Shown: piece after piece, positions 26,038 through 35,688 of the stretch
Layout: every line of letters starts with the position of its first letter
How positions within the stretch are numbered: position 1 is the stretch's first letter
Assembly: GCA_025057015.1 (NCBI GenBank)
Contig: JANWYG010000007.1
Coordinates: 1 to 64,000 of the forward strand
Direction: 5' to 3'
From: Blastocatellia bacterium
GTDB taxonomy: Bacteria > Acidobacteriota > Blastocatellia > Chloracidobacteriales > JADJPF01
Length of the DNA stretch: 64,000 nt
Program-made: the position numbers and the translations under genes
Notes under the pieces: generated by a model
What the model was told of the DNA's origin: nothing
Database searches by the model: none
What the model saw: only the letters and a program-made list of their open reading frames with translations

Positions 26038-27105
26038 ATGAAGAGGGTTCTGCTGATATGTAGCCTGATAGTAATTAACTGCACCACTTTCAACACCCCA
26101 CCCCAAACCATCAATACTCCTCAGCCAGTCGAAGTTCTAAAAGACCCTAGAGAGAAGCACCTTAAAAACATCCGTCAGCTTACTTTTGGCGGAGAAAATG
26201 CCGAAGCTTATTGGAGTCCAGACGGTAATAGACTGATATTTCAACGCACTGCAGGCGACATCAAATGTGATCAGATCTTCACGATGAATACAGACGGCTC
26301 AGATCTGAAAATGGTAAGTACCGGGCAAGGACGCACTACTTGTGCATACTTTTTTGATGGCGGCAAGAAAATTCTCTTCAGCTCAACTCACGAAGCTGAC
26401 CCAACTTGCCCCCCACCCCCTGACTATTCCAAAGGTTATGTCTGGTCGATAAATAAAAATTACGAAATATACGTAGCAAATGCCGACGGTTCAGATTTGA
26501 AAAGACTCACTAATAGTCCAGGTTACGACGCAGAAGCCACGGTCTCACCTGATGGTAAACACATAGTTTTTACGTCTACGCGCGACGGCGATTTAGACAT
26601 ATATGTCATGGATATCGACGGAAAAAACGTCAAGCGCCTAACCAATACACTCGGATATGACGGCGGAGCTTTCTTCTCACCCGACGGTCAAAAGATAGTC
26701 TTTCGAGCGTCACGCCCATCAACGCCGGAAGAAATCAGCGAATACAAAGAGCTACTCAAACAAGGGTTTATCCGACCCAGCAAGCTAGAAATCTTCGTAA
26801 TGAATGCCGATGGAAGCCAACAGCGCCAAATAACTAACACCGGCAAGGCAAACTTCTGTCCTTTCTTCCATCCATCTGGCAACAAGATAATTTTTGCTTC
26901 CAACTTTGAAGATCCAAAAGGCCGTGAGTTTGACCTCTATATGATAGACATTGAAGGACATAACCTAGAACGTATCACTTACACAGCGAAATTTGACGGC
27001 TTCCCCATGTTTAGCCCCGATGGAAAAAGGCTAGTGTGGGCATCTAACCGCAATGGCAAAGCCCCTAATGAAACAAACATCTTCGTAGCTGATTGGGTGG
27101 AATGA
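26038..27105 (+). CDS. TolB-like beta-propeller lipoprotein
   Basis: 355 residues from the ATG at 26038. The signal ends in a lipobox (SLIVINC). The body is a series of WD40/PD40 repeats with the TolB-like signature (AYWSPDGNRLIF, ATVSPDGKHIVF, AFFSPDGQKIVF, PMFSPDGKRLVW), giving a beta-propeller. GAGGAG precedes the ATG; an in-frame TTG 12 bases earlier lies within the ribosome site itself and is rejected. The stop overlaps the next gene's start. Confidence 0.9.
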   Translation: MKRVLLICSLIVINCTTFNTPPQTINTPQPVEVLKDPREKHLKNIRQLTFGGENAEAYWSPDGNRLIFQRTAGDIKCDQIFTMNTDGSDLKMVSTGQGRTTCAYFFDGGKKILFSSTHEADPTCPPPPDYSKGYVWSINKNYEIYVANADGSDLKRLTNSPGYDAEATVSPDGKHIVFTSTRDGDLDIYVMDIDGKNVKRLTNTLGYDGGAFFSPDGQKIVFRASRPSTPEEISEYKELLKQGFIRPSKLEIFVMNADGSQQRQITNTGKANFCPFFHPSGNKIIFASNFEDPKGREFDLYMIDIEGHNLERITYTAKFDGFPMFSPDGKRLVWASNRNGKAPNETNIFVADWVE

Positions 27106-28466
27106 TGCGGCTGGCTATCTATTTTTTGGTGCTACTATCAATATTACTCCCCTTGAGAAATTCTGCTGCTACTCAGCAGAATGAGAAAACTTCTTCTAAG
27201 CACGTAGTAGTCATCTCAGTCGACGGTATGATTCCTGACTACTACCTAAATCCCAGTAGGTATGGTCTCAAGATTCCCACCATAAGACAGCTACTTCGGC
27301 AAGGCAGTTATGCCGAAGCCATGCAGACAATCTATCCATCGCTTACTTACCCCTCACATACGACACTCGTTACTGGCGTAACTCCAGCAAAACATGGTAT
27401 TTACTCAAATTTGAAGTTCTCTCCACTAGAAAAAGGGACAGAATGGTACTGGTTTGCTGAAGACATCCAAGTTCCCACTTTATGGACAGAAGCCCGTAAA
27501 AGAGGGTTAACTACAGCAGCTATAGGTTGGCCAGTTACGGTGGGAGCAGAGATAGATTTCCATCTGCCTGAATACTGGAAAGGTAATCTCAAGGCTACCT
27601 TGAAGCTAGCTTTAGAAGGAGCTTCACCAAGCTTACGAAAACGGCTTGAACTAGAACTTAAGTCCGACCTAGATGATTTCTCCGACGAGCTACGCACCCG
27701 CAGCGCGGAAATCATCATACGAGATTATAAACCAAACCTTGTGCTGCTACATCTGTTCGAGCTCGACTCTGCACAGCATAGGTTCGGTATAGCAAGTAAA
27801 GAAGCCTTAACTACACTGGAACGAATAGACGCTCGGATAGGACGCATCGTTCAAGCACTACATGAAGCAAAAATATACGACCATACGACGCTTTTCGTGA
27901 TCTCTGACCATGGGTTTACAGACTGTAGGAAACTGTTTCATCCTCGGGCGTTACTTGCTAGAGCAAAACTGATAACGGTCTCTTCAACCGGCTCAGTGAC
28001 TGACTGGCAAGTAAGCACCTACGGAGGTGGTGGTTCGACTGCTATAATCCTCAAAGATCCGAAAGACAAAGGCAGCGAACAAGCTGCTCTAAAACTTTTC
28101 CAAGAATATGCCCTTCGTCCCAACAGTCCTATCTACAAGATAGTCACCCGTTCCGAACTCGACAAGTTAGGAGCTTACCCTGCAGCAGCATTCGCTCTAG
28201 ATGCCGCAACAGGCTACGGTTTTGGATACAAGCTCGTCGGCAAGGAACTAGAAGATAATCCCGACAAGGGTTGTCATGGACACCTTCCGTCAAGAGCTGG
28301 GCTTTACGCCTCTTTCATAGCTGCTGGCCGAAGTATAAAACAAGGTGTTCGCGAGCCGTTTCTCAAAAACACGGCATTTGCTCCAACAGTGGCAGTGCTG
28401 CTAGGCTTCGAACTGCCCAGCGCAGAAGAAAAACCAGCAAAGCAGTTCCTAGACTTAATAAAGTAG
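27102..28466 (+). CDS. Type I phosphodiesterase / nucleotide pyrophosphatase-like
   Basis: 454 residues with an N-terminal signal peptide (LAIYFLVLLSILLPL). Alkaline-phosphatase superfamily metal site: VISVDGMIPDYY, nucleophile threonine in YPSLTYPSHTTLVTG, LDSAQHRFG, VISDHGF and a C-terminal CHGHLPS. Probably a periplasmic or outer-face phosphodiesterase; substrate unknown. The ATG at 27102 overlaps the upstream stop as ATGA. Confidence 0.9.
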   Translation: MMRLAIYFLVLLSILLPLRNSAATQQNEKTSSKHVVVISVDGMIPDYYLNPSRYGLKIPTIRQLLRQGSYAEAMQTIYPSLTYPSHTTLVTGVTPAKHGIYSNLKFSPLEKGTEWYWFAEDIQVPTLWTEARKRGLTTAAIGWPVTVGAEIDFHLPEYWKGNLKATLKLALEGASPSLRKRLELELKSDLDDFSDELRTRSAEIIIRDYKPNLVLLHLFELDSAQHRFGIASKEALTTLERIDARIGRIVQALHEAKIYDHTTLFVISDHGFTDCRKLFHPRALLARAKLITVSSTGSVTDWQVSTYGGGGSTAIILKDPKDKGSEQAALKLFQEYALRPNSPIYKIVTRSELDKLGAYPAAAFALDAATGYGFGYKLVGKELEDNPDKGCHGHLPSRAGLYASFIAAGRSIKQGVREPFLKNTAFAPTVAVLLGFELPSAEEKPAKQFLDLIK

Positions 28467-28507
28467 TCTTCATTGCCAGAAACTTATTTAAACCGACGGA
28501 CACCGCA

Positions 28508-29866
28508 GTGAAAGTTATCTACCGAATCAGTCTAGCAATCGTGTTTCTCATCAGTTGCACAAAACCACAGGAACCTAGAGATTTACAGCTCGGCTTTTGG
28601 TACTGGAACAACATAGTCAATATCCATCAAGATGATTTAAGCTTGCTGCAGCAAATGAAATGTAGCGAAGTCTACGCTCACGCAGGACAATTTGCATACG
28701 GCGAAAATCCTGTCCTTATAAAGACCGTAAAGGAATGGAAAGTTCCAGAAGCAATTAAGGTTCACCTCGTCTACAACTTCACGCCTCAGATGATCCGCCT
28801 ATTTCCGTCAATAGAAACAGAGAGCCTCGTTCGACATATGGCTAACAGTATAACTAAGCAAATTCAAGAGATAGAGCAAGCCGGAGTAAATGTTGTTGGT
28901 GTACAATTTGATTTTGACGTACCTACGCGAACTCTGGATAAGTACAGACAGTTTTTGCAAGATATCCGAAGCCACTTGCACTGCAGCATCTCGATCACTA
29001 CTCTAGGTGACTGGATAGACAGCCCCAACTACGAAGCACTGGTAACCGAAGTTGATTTTCATGTACCTCAGCTTTACGGTTTCACGGTACCTAAAAAAAT
29101 CTCGCAGCTACGCCCAATATCCGATCGGGACAGCATAAAGCGGTACCTTGAAAAACTCTCACGCTTAGATACACCCTACTTTGTAGGCCTACACACCTAT
29201 GGGTATTGTCTTGTTTTTGATGAAAACGGCAACCTTGTTTCTTTACGCACTGATCTCAGTCCAAGCGAACTTGTACGCTCGCCAGAGCTTGTTTTGCTAA
29301 GAGAACTGCAGCAGAAGACGACTATATTTCAAGCAATCTCGGATACCTACTTGGGCAAGATAAGTATCAAGCGAGGTTGGTATATAGTAGTAGAACAGCC
29401 AGATGCCAAACTTCTAGTGCAGTCCTTAGAATTGGTCAGAGGTTTTCTCGGGCGAAACCTCAAAGGAGTGCTGTTTTTTAGATACCCACAACCGAATGAG
29501 GACTTGGTCTTATCTCTCGAAGAGATCTTAGAAGCACTTTCAGGAAAAGTATCCCAGCCACAACTGAAGATAGAATACAGCGGTGAAAAGACAATCTACC
29601 TAAAGTTACACAACAGCAGCAAAGCGGCCGGCTTGCTAGCCAAAGGCAGCATTGAAGTTGAGCTACAAGTAAAAGGTTTGCTCAAAGTAAGCAACTTAGA
29701 CTTCGATGAAGCAGCTTGTTTTTTCGATGAGCTACCCTCTACCCCACAGCGCGCGAATCGACTGGTGCTGCGCGCTTCTTATATCGGTAGAGAACAAACG
29801 CTAAGTGCAAGCCTCGAGTTTGCTCCAGGCGGCAAAATTATATCAACAACAACAAGGAGCAAATAG
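28508..29866 (+). CDS. DUF3142-like lipoprotein
   Basis: 452 residues from a GTG start at 28508. That start gives a clean lipoprotein signal (IVFLISC lipobox). The frame is open much further up, but there it overlaps the phosphodiesterase gene. The pattern GVQFDFDVPTRTLDKY, CSISITTLGDWIDSP, VDFHVPQLYGF resembles DUF3142 TIM-barrel proteins, which look like glycosidases. It follows the TolB-like and phosphodiesterase genes and probably belongs to the same surface-protein operon. Confidence 0.75.
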   Translation: MKVIYRISLAIVFLISCTKPQEPRDLQLGFWYWNNIVNIHQDDLSLLQQMKCSEVYAHAGQFAYGENPVLIKTVKEWKVPEAIKVHLVYNFTPQMIRLFPSIETESLVRHMANSITKQIQEIEQAGVNVVGVQFDFDVPTRTLDKYRQFLQDIRSHLHCSISITTLGDWIDSPNYEALVTEVDFHVPQLYGFTVPKKISQLRPISDRDSIKRYLEKLSRLDTPYFVGLHTYGYCLVFDENGNLVSLRTDLSPSELVRSPELVLLRELQQKTTIFQAISDTYLGKISIKRGWYIVVEQPDAKLLVQSLELVRGFLGRNLKGVLFFRYPQPNEDLVLSLEEILEALSGKVSQPQLKIEYSGEKTIYLKLHNSSKAAGLLAKGSIEVELQVKGLLKVSNLDFDEAACFFDELPSTPQRANRLVLRASYIGREQTLSASLEFAPGGKIISTTTRSK

Positions 29867-30156
29867 GGATCGAGCTTCGAACGTCTTTTCTGGCAGGAAT
29901 ACAGTTTTGCATGCTACAGCGACTCTTCAAGGTGTCGCTGTGATGGAGGAAAATATTAGGGGCTTTCTCTAAAAAGAAGGGTTATCAAGTACCGACAGGA
30001 CGCCCACAAGCACGATCCCTGTTTCACACCTTAGCAATAGCAAAAATGGTACCAAGCTTGAGTCTATACAGATGAGCGCTATTAAGTACAGACTATAGAT
30101 TGATATACAAAAAAACTTGGCTAATTGAGAAAGTTTTCGCAGCCGCAGATGAAATC
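29867..30156. other. 290-base gap between convergent genes, with a hairpin
   Basis: No gene is supported. The only structure is a perfect 8-base stem, ACAGCGAC (29916-29923) with GTCGCTGT (29934-29941) around a 10-base loop. No U-tract follows, so it is not a standard terminator; a processed 3' end or small RNA is possible. Confidence 0.4.
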
Positions 30157-31290
30157 TTACTCACCACTACTATTGGCCATAGCTCGCTTACTTTCCCAAA
30201 GCAGCAGCCCAAAGATTGCCGCAAAAGCCGCTAGGAGAACTCCTGGTAGGAGAAAGTAATAGTCTGCATCCAAACCATTGACCTCGCTCTCATCAGCAGG
30301 CATAAAGAAGGGTTTCATCAAGAGCAGAAGGCTCGCAGCAGTCATCATTGACACAGCAGGAAGGGGTCTTCTCGCCCAGATCCAGGAAATAGCAGCAGCA
30401 CCGGTAACGGCAACAGCAGCTATCGGTGCTCCATCAAGTCCAAACAAAGGTACTCGATGATCTAGCCCGTATGACATAGCTAAAGGTAGAAGGCCCAAAG
30501 CAGCTATCGACGTAGCATACCTAAGCCAGTGCGGTTTTGGTACAATTGGCAGTTGTCCAGTGTGCGGCGGCGTAGATTTTGGATACTGACTTGCGTACAA
30601 CTCACAGCCACAGTAAGGACAGTTTATGCGTTCTCTGCTGCTTGATACAGCGGTATCACACGAAGGGCACTTGTAGTACTTCAGTTCTTTGAGTTGTACT
30701 TGAGTGGTAACAATTTCACCAAAGCTCTGTTCCGTAGGCTTCTTGTTTTTGAAAGATTTGATTACCGAGTTTACTTTCTCTTCTACGTTTCTTTTAAGCG
30801 GCAGACAGTACCAAGCTAGTATTACACCGCCATTAGGCAACCGAACCGCTCTCACAGGTAGCGATTCCGGCGGACCAAGCGCTCCCCATTCAACTTTCAA
30901 CCTATCTACTCCCGAATATGCCGCCCAATCATCACCTCGACGTGCCACTTGCATCTTCCACTCAAGTAACCAACCATCGCTCAGGTCAGCTTCCGGTGGA
31001 AAATACAGTCCCATCATCGAATTGACAACCAAATCACGTCCCTTGCCCGTGGAGTAACGGCCTAAGATCAAGGTCGCTTGTACGTCTGCTAACTTGCCGT
31101 CATAACAGCACAACTTATCTAACCTCTCATATAAGAACGGATTAACTACGGGGCAACCCCATCTGAAAGAAAACCCTAAATTAGACAAATACTGTATAAG
31201 CTCCTTCAGTTGGTGTCTGTCACGCAGATGCACCTCAAGCATCACAATCCCTATAAGCAATACCGCCACACAAGCAACAATCAGTATCAT
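30157..31290 (-). CDS. Unknown zinc-ribbon membrane protein
   Basis: 377 residues, not recognised. One N-terminal membrane segment (residues 2-20) precedes a soluble domain of about 170 residues. A zinc ribbon (CPSC...CPYC) lies near 205-230, and about four hydrophobic segments fill the C-terminal third. It is divergent from the TPR lipoprotein gene across a gap containing two palindromes. No catalytic motif was found. Confidence 0.75.
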   Translation of the reverse strand: MILIVACVAVLLIGIVMLEVHLRDRHQLKELIQYLSNLGFSFRWGCPVVNPFLYERLDKLCCYDGKLADVQATLILGRYSTGKGRDLVVNSMMGLYFPPEADLSDGWLLEWKMQVARRGDDWAAYSGVDRLKVEWGALGPPESLPVRAVRLPNGGVILAWYCLPLKRNVEEKVNSVIKSFKNKKPTEQSFGEIVTTQVQLKELKYYKCPSCDTAVSSSRERINCPYCGCELYASQYPKSTPPHTGQLPIVPKPHWLRYATSIAALGLLPLAMSYGLDHRVPLFGLDGAPIAAVAVTGAAAISWIWARRPLPAVSMMTAASLLLLMKPFFMPADESEVNGLDADYYFLLPGVLLAAFAAIFGLLLWESKRAMANSSGE

Positions 31291-31313
31291 AAAGCTTTGT
31301 CTTTACCGAAAGT

Positions 31314-31330
31314 GTTGCTATTATAGCAAC
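31314..31330. promoter_or_regulatory. 17-base palindrome between divergent genes
   Basis: GTTGCTAT T ATAGCAAC is a perfect inverted repeat with a one-base centre, in the 78-base gap between the zinc-ribbon membrane protein and the TPR lipoprotein. A second one, ACCTTTAAAAGGT, lies at 31349-31361 and contains the ribosome site. The first looks like an operator for a dimeric regulator. Confidence 0.45.
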
Positions 31331-31368
31331 TGCTCATCAAGCAGTAGCACCTTTAAAAGGTAGAAGTA

Positions 31369-32766
31369 ATGAAAAAGTTGCTAGTACTGATAATCTTAGC
31401 CCTGTTGCTGATAGCAGAAGGCTTGGGTTGTGGATGGAGTCGCTTTGATACGGTACGCTACAATACTGTACGCAACATAGCTGACTTTGCATATATCCCC
31501 AGGCCAAAAGACGAGAAATATTTTCTCAATCGTCGCAACTTTTCTTCTGGCGATAGATTCGGATATAACGACAACATAGACGAATTTTATGAACCTCAAG
31601 AAAAACCACCCGTCACAAAGGTTCAGTCTTCACCAGATACGCTTTTCAAAACAGCAGTAGCATTAGAAGCTCAAGGTAAGTACCAGGAAGCTCTGGAAGT
31701 TTATCGCAAAAGTTATCTTGCAGGCGAAAAACTAGACGCCGTCTATCAGATAAACGGCCTACTTGATCGAATAGATCTATTCAGCTCAGATGCAGTTACT
31801 AGCCCACGGCTCAAACAATACCTCGAAATTAGAGATGCCTTCGACTCAGCTCGCAGCAACCAAGAACGCAATGTAGATAGCTATGGCTATTATGTGCCCA
31901 AAGAAATTATAGCTAACTTCTGCGTCAAAGAAGAAAAAAGGCTACAACAGTTGTTGCAAGAGGCAAACGTCGAACCACTCAAAGACAATGTGAAATACTT
32001 ACTTGCAGCAATTAAGTATGCCAAAAACGATTTCGACGGCGCCATCAAAGACTTAAACGAACTTGTCAAGCTTTTTCCAAAGAGCGAGAAATTGGCTGCA
32101 GCACACTTTTTACTTGGGAAGTGTTATTATCAAAAGCATGAGCCATTAAATGCGTTCTATTATGAAGTCACTTCGGGTGAGGTCAAAGGCGTTCTCGAAG
32201 GTCTCCGAAATGCAGTAGTGCACTTTACTCGCGCCGTCGAATTTGACCGTCAAAAACTACTGTTGCCAGAATGCTATGGTTGGCGAGGTGGCGCACAATG
32301 GAGGCTAGATCAACCGCTGGCATCGCTTGAGAGTTTCGTTCAAGCCTTTTTACTGGAAAAACGTAATCCCGATAGATGGTTGAAAGAGCTACCATTTGCA
32401 TATGGTATAATCCGAGCCGAACAAGAAGAGAAAGCTCTCGAGATAGTCTCTGCTGACCCAAGATTGTTACTCTCCTATGTTTGGTACGGAATCTATCACC
32501 ATCCAGATGACCCTGCACGGCAAGCTCTGCTGGCAAAAGCCGCCAAGGCTTACCTAGATAAAAATCCAAAAGTCGAGCTAGCAGGTTCGCTAGCCCTAAG
32601 AATCGCCCAGGCACTTTATGGTGCAAAAGATTACAAAGCGGCAATTCAGATGACAGAGCAGCTAAAAGATCCACTTCTTGCAGATCAAGCGCTTTGGATG
32701 CGCGCTGTTTCCAACGCAGAGCTTAAAAACTTCGATTTAGCAATAGCTGACCTAAAAAAATCATAA
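31369..32766 (+). CDS. TPR lipoprotein, first part (ends at A7 frameshift)
   Basis: 465 residues up to a TAA just after a run of seven A's. The N-terminus is a lipoprotein signal (EGLGC lipobox). The rest is helical with TPR-type repeats (for example LEAQGKYQEALEVYRKSY, AIKYAKNDFDGAIKDLNELVKLFPKS). A -1 shift at the A run continues into the next frame as ADLKKIIKDYPKSNLV, a normal TPR helix. This and the next entry are therefore almost surely one protein of about 755 residues. AAAGGT precedes the ATG. Confidence 0.85.
   Translation: MKKLLVLIILALLLIAEGLGCGWSRFDTVRYNTVRNIADFAYIPRPKDEKYFLNRRNFSSGDRFGYNDNIDEFYEPQEKPPVTKVQSSPDTLFKTAVALEAQGKYQEALEVYRKSYLAGEKLDAVYQINGLLDRIDLFSSDAVTSPRLKQYLEIRDAFDSARSNQERNVDSYGYYVPKEIIANFCVKEEKRLQQLLQEANVEPLKDNVKYLLAAIKYAKNDFDGAIKDLNELVKLFPKSEKLAAAHFLLGKCYYQKHEPLNAFYYEVTSGEVKGVLEGLRNAVVHFTRAVEFDRQKLLLPECYGWRGGAQWRLDQPLASLESFVQAFLLEKRNPDRWLKELPFAYGIIRAEQEEKALEIVSADPRLLLSYVWYGIYHHPDDPARQALLAKAAKAYLDKNPKVELAGSLALRIAQALYGAKDYKAAIQMTEQLKDPLLADQALWMRAVSNAELKNFDLAIADLKKS
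32754..32760 (+). other. A AAA AAA slippery heptamer at frame junction
   Basis: The codons run CTA AAA AAA TCA TAA, so the seven A's form the in-phase heptamer A AAA AAA, the best-known type of bacterial -1 frameshift site. Slipping back one base gives ATC ATA AAA GAC and restores the TPR frame. Transcriptional slippage, a real mutation or a homopolymer sequencing error would look the same. Confidence 0.65.
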
Positions 32767-33635
32767 AAGACTATCCTAAAAGTAATCTAGTAAGAGGAGC
32801 TAGCGAGGAGCTTGCCATAACATTGGAAAAAGCTGGGCTACCTGCAGAAGCTGTGGAAGTCTACTTTGAAGCTGGTAATTTAGCTGATGCACGCTACCTG
32901 ATGGACATAATTATGACCAAAGAGCAAGTTGAGAAGCTCGCAAAGCAGATAAACGCTAAATACCGCGACGAAGTCTATTACGCTTTGGGCTCGAAGCATA
33001 TGCTCGAACTCGACGTCAAGCGAGCACGAGAAGCATTCCTTGCGATAAGCAAAACACCAGCCAAGCTCAAGCAAGATGAAATTCACGACTTGGGCACAGA
33101 AACAGCTCGTATGCTTGAAGTCACTGCTGAACTAGACACACTCTTACAAGCAGAAAAGAACGCAGTTTCTGAAGAGGAAAAAGCCGTTGCAAGCTATGCA
33201 ATCGGCGCATACCTATATCATAAAAACAATCGAAACACTAACCGGCACGCTATTCTAAATAACGTGATGATTTCGAGCTCCGACAGTCCTGTAAATGCAT
33301 ACAATCTGATCCTACCCGACGAAAAAGAGCTGCGTCAGAAGCGCTTTGATCGAGCTAACCTGCTACTGCGTGCCGAAGAGTATTTCCTCAAAGCCGCTAG
33401 TACGAAATCTTCTGTAGCTCCAAAAGCGCTCTACTCTGCTGCACTTTGTCGACTGTGGCTTCCAACATATCACTCGTACTACCAGGTCCAGACTAATTTC
33501 AATCCATCATCTGATGTGCAGAAGGCCATAGGCTATCTTACGCAGCTACTACAAAAGTATCCAAAGCACTCATTAGCAAAGGAGGCATCTAAAGTAATCA
33601 CAAATCTAAAAAATATCGACTACTCTAATTACTAA
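32767..33635 (+). CDS. TPR lipoprotein, second part (-1 frame)
   Basis: C-terminal continuation of the preceding gene in the -1 frame, from KDYPKSNLVRGASEELAITLEKAG onward, about 290 residues. It has no signal peptide, no ribosome site and no good start codon of its own (first candidate is TTG at 32823), so independent translation is unlikely. It contains further helical repeats and ends in a TPR-like ...IGYLTQLLQKYPKHSLAKEA. Ten bases separate it from the convergent aconitase-family gene. Confidence 0.8.
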
Positions 33636-33644
33636 AAAGCCCCC

Positions 33645-35627
33645 TCAGTTTTGATACTCGACGATATGTCCCGCTATAGCTGAAGCGGCTACCGTATATG
33701 GGCTTGCCAAATACACGTCTCCAGGACCGCTTCTGCCCGGGAAATTGCGGTTGATGGCACTTACCGTGACTTGCTTCTTTAGCGTGCTGACGCCAGGGCC
33801 AGCATTGATACAGGCTCCGCAGCTCGGCTCGATTATCTGCACTCCAGCTTTACGGAATACCTCCAAGTAACCTTTCTGGATACAATAATCTCGCACCTCT
33901 TGTGAGCCAAACTGTATAAAGCAACGTACTTCGGGATGTACGCCCCTACCTTCTTTTAAGGCATGCAAGAACACTTCGGCGTACATATCCATATCTTCTG
34001 CTTTGCCACCAGTGCATGATCCACCATAAGCTATATCTATCTTCACCTTACGATCAAGCTCGTCTATAAAGATGCCATTACCGGGATCTCCCGGCAGAGC
34101 TACCATGGGCCGCATACGAGAAGCATCTATTTCTATCGTGTGCACGTATTCGGCATCGGGATCAGAAAACAAACCTTCACAATAGCTGTAGGCCTCAGCT
34201 GCTGCTAGGCCACGAGTTCTCATCAGATACTCCACCGTCTTTTCGTCTGGAGCAACTATACCAGTAAAAGCGCCTACTTCGGCAGCCATGTTGGTCAGCG
34301 TAGCTCGTTCGTCTATGCCGAGCGACTCTACAGCCTCGCCGCAATACTCAACTATCTTGCCTATAGCTTCACCGTTTTTCACATACGGGTCACGAAGTAT
34401 CGCCAACATAAAATCTTTCGCCGTGACATTGTATGGCTTCCTGCCTCGTATGCATATCCGCACCGATTGTGGAACGGTTATCCGCACATCCTTAGTTATC
34501 CAAGAGTTGAATATGTCTGTAGTGCCAACCCCAAAGGCTACACAACCTATTGCTCCTGAATGAGGAGTATGCGAATCTGAGCCGATGATGAGTTGCCCTG
34601 GCAACGCATAAGACTGAAGTATTTTACTATGACAGATAGCTTCAGAACCTTTTCGATCGGCCAATTCGCCATGTAGACGAATCCCTTGACGTAAGGCAAA
34701 CTCCTCTTGCTTAAGTTTCAGCTGTTCCGCCACGCCAAGTAGTCCTGCTGCACGTCGCTCGGGCGTTATAACCTCGTCAAGAAAAGTTAAGTGATCTCTG
34801 AAAAAGTATATAGACTTGCTATCACGTACTTTTGCATCTTTGCCTAGATACTTTTCGAAGAAAATGGCAGCCATCGGCGTGACGTATTCATGAGAGAAGC
34901 GTATATCAGTCATCACGAAGCCAGCATCACCAGGCCGTACTGCCTCCACCCCAACTTTATTACTTGCCAAATCCACGACGAAATGACGCGCAAATATCTT
35001 TTCCGCTATAGTCATAGGTCTTCGTGCCGTGGTCGGTACTGGTAGCTTTATCTCACCACTCAGCCTTGCCATGTTGAAGTTAAAGAGCCCGCCATACTCT
35101 ATAATCTTCCGAGTTATTTCATCAGCACCATCTGTAAACTCAGACAAGGGAATTTCTTCACCAGCGCGAATTCTAGGTATTAGCTCAAAGTTAGTAGACG
35201 TAAGTATTCCCAGATTCTGACAATTCTGGTTATAGATACGCTCTATACTCTCTGCTATCACTAACTGGATACCCGCACACATCTCAGCAAACGGCGACTG
35301 TTCACGACTTGAGCCTTTGCCGCGCCGCTTACCAGAAACAGACACGGCGAAACCTCCCTGTCGCACCGCCCCACGAGTTATCGGGAACTCATCGCCAGCT
35401 TTTAGACCGACATACGGAAAATCGCCAAGCGTCTCGTCAAAATAGTAACAGACATAAGCCGGCGTTATTTCATCAGTGCTTATCTGGTCTCGTAGCTTTA
35501 TCTGCGGCGTCCATTCAAGGTCCTCTCCTGCAAGCTGCTTGCGTATCAGATTTGGATCCTCAGTCAAGAAGAGTATCCTACCAGAAAACTTAACCTTGTC
35601 CGGCCTCTTCGCAAATTTGTAATTCAT
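33645..35627 (-). CDS. Aconitase-family dehydratase with N-terminal swivel domain
   Basis: 660 residues from the ATG at 35627, which has GGAGGGGG five bases upstream; a TTG at 35657 is less likely. Domain order is permuted relative to aconitase A. A LeuD-like swivel domain (about 1-190, with LRDQISTDEITP and GKGSSREQSPFAEMCAG) precedes a LeuC-like catalytic domain. The three [4Fe-4S] cysteines are visible: GSDSHTPHSGAIGCVAFG, GSCTGG and PSCGACINAGPG. It is equivalent to a fused isopropylmalate isomerase; homoaconitase or another hydro-lyase activity is also possible. Confidence 0.9.
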   Translation of the reverse strand: MNYKFAKRPDKVKFSGRILFLTEDPNLIRKQLAGEDLEWTPQIKLRDQISTDEITPAYVCYYFDETLGDFPYVGLKAGDEFPITRGAVRQGGFAVSVSGKRRGKGSSREQSPFAEMCAGIQLVIAESIERIYNQNCQNLGILTSTNFELIPRIRAGEEIPLSEFTDGADEITRKIIEYGGLFNFNMARLSGEIKLPVPTTARRPMTIAEKIFARHFVVDLASNKVGVEAVRPGDAGFVMTDIRFSHEYVTPMAAIFFEKYLGKDAKVRDSKSIYFFRDHLTFLDEVITPERRAAGLLGVAEQLKLKQEEFALRQGIRLHGELADRKGSEAICHSKILQSYALPGQLIIGSDSHTPHSGAIGCVAFGVGTTDIFNSWITKDVRITVPQSVRICIRGRKPYNVTAKDFMLAILRDPYVKNGEAIGKIVEYCGEAVESLGIDERATLTNMAAEVGAFTGIVAPDEKTVEYLMRTRGLAAAEAYSYCEGLFSDPDAEYVHTIEIDASRMRPMVALPGDPGNGIFIDELDRKVKIDIAYGGSCTGGKAEDMDMYAEVFLHALKEGRGVHPEVRCFIQFGSQEVRDYCIQKGYLEVFRKAGVQIIEPSCGACINAGPGVSTLKKQVTVSAINRNFPGRSGPGDVYLASPYTVAASAIAGHIVEYQN

Positions 35628-35688
35628 ATACCCCCTCCCATAGGATCTTTTACCCAAGCGGTCAAATAAAGCAACCTCTTTACCCAGA

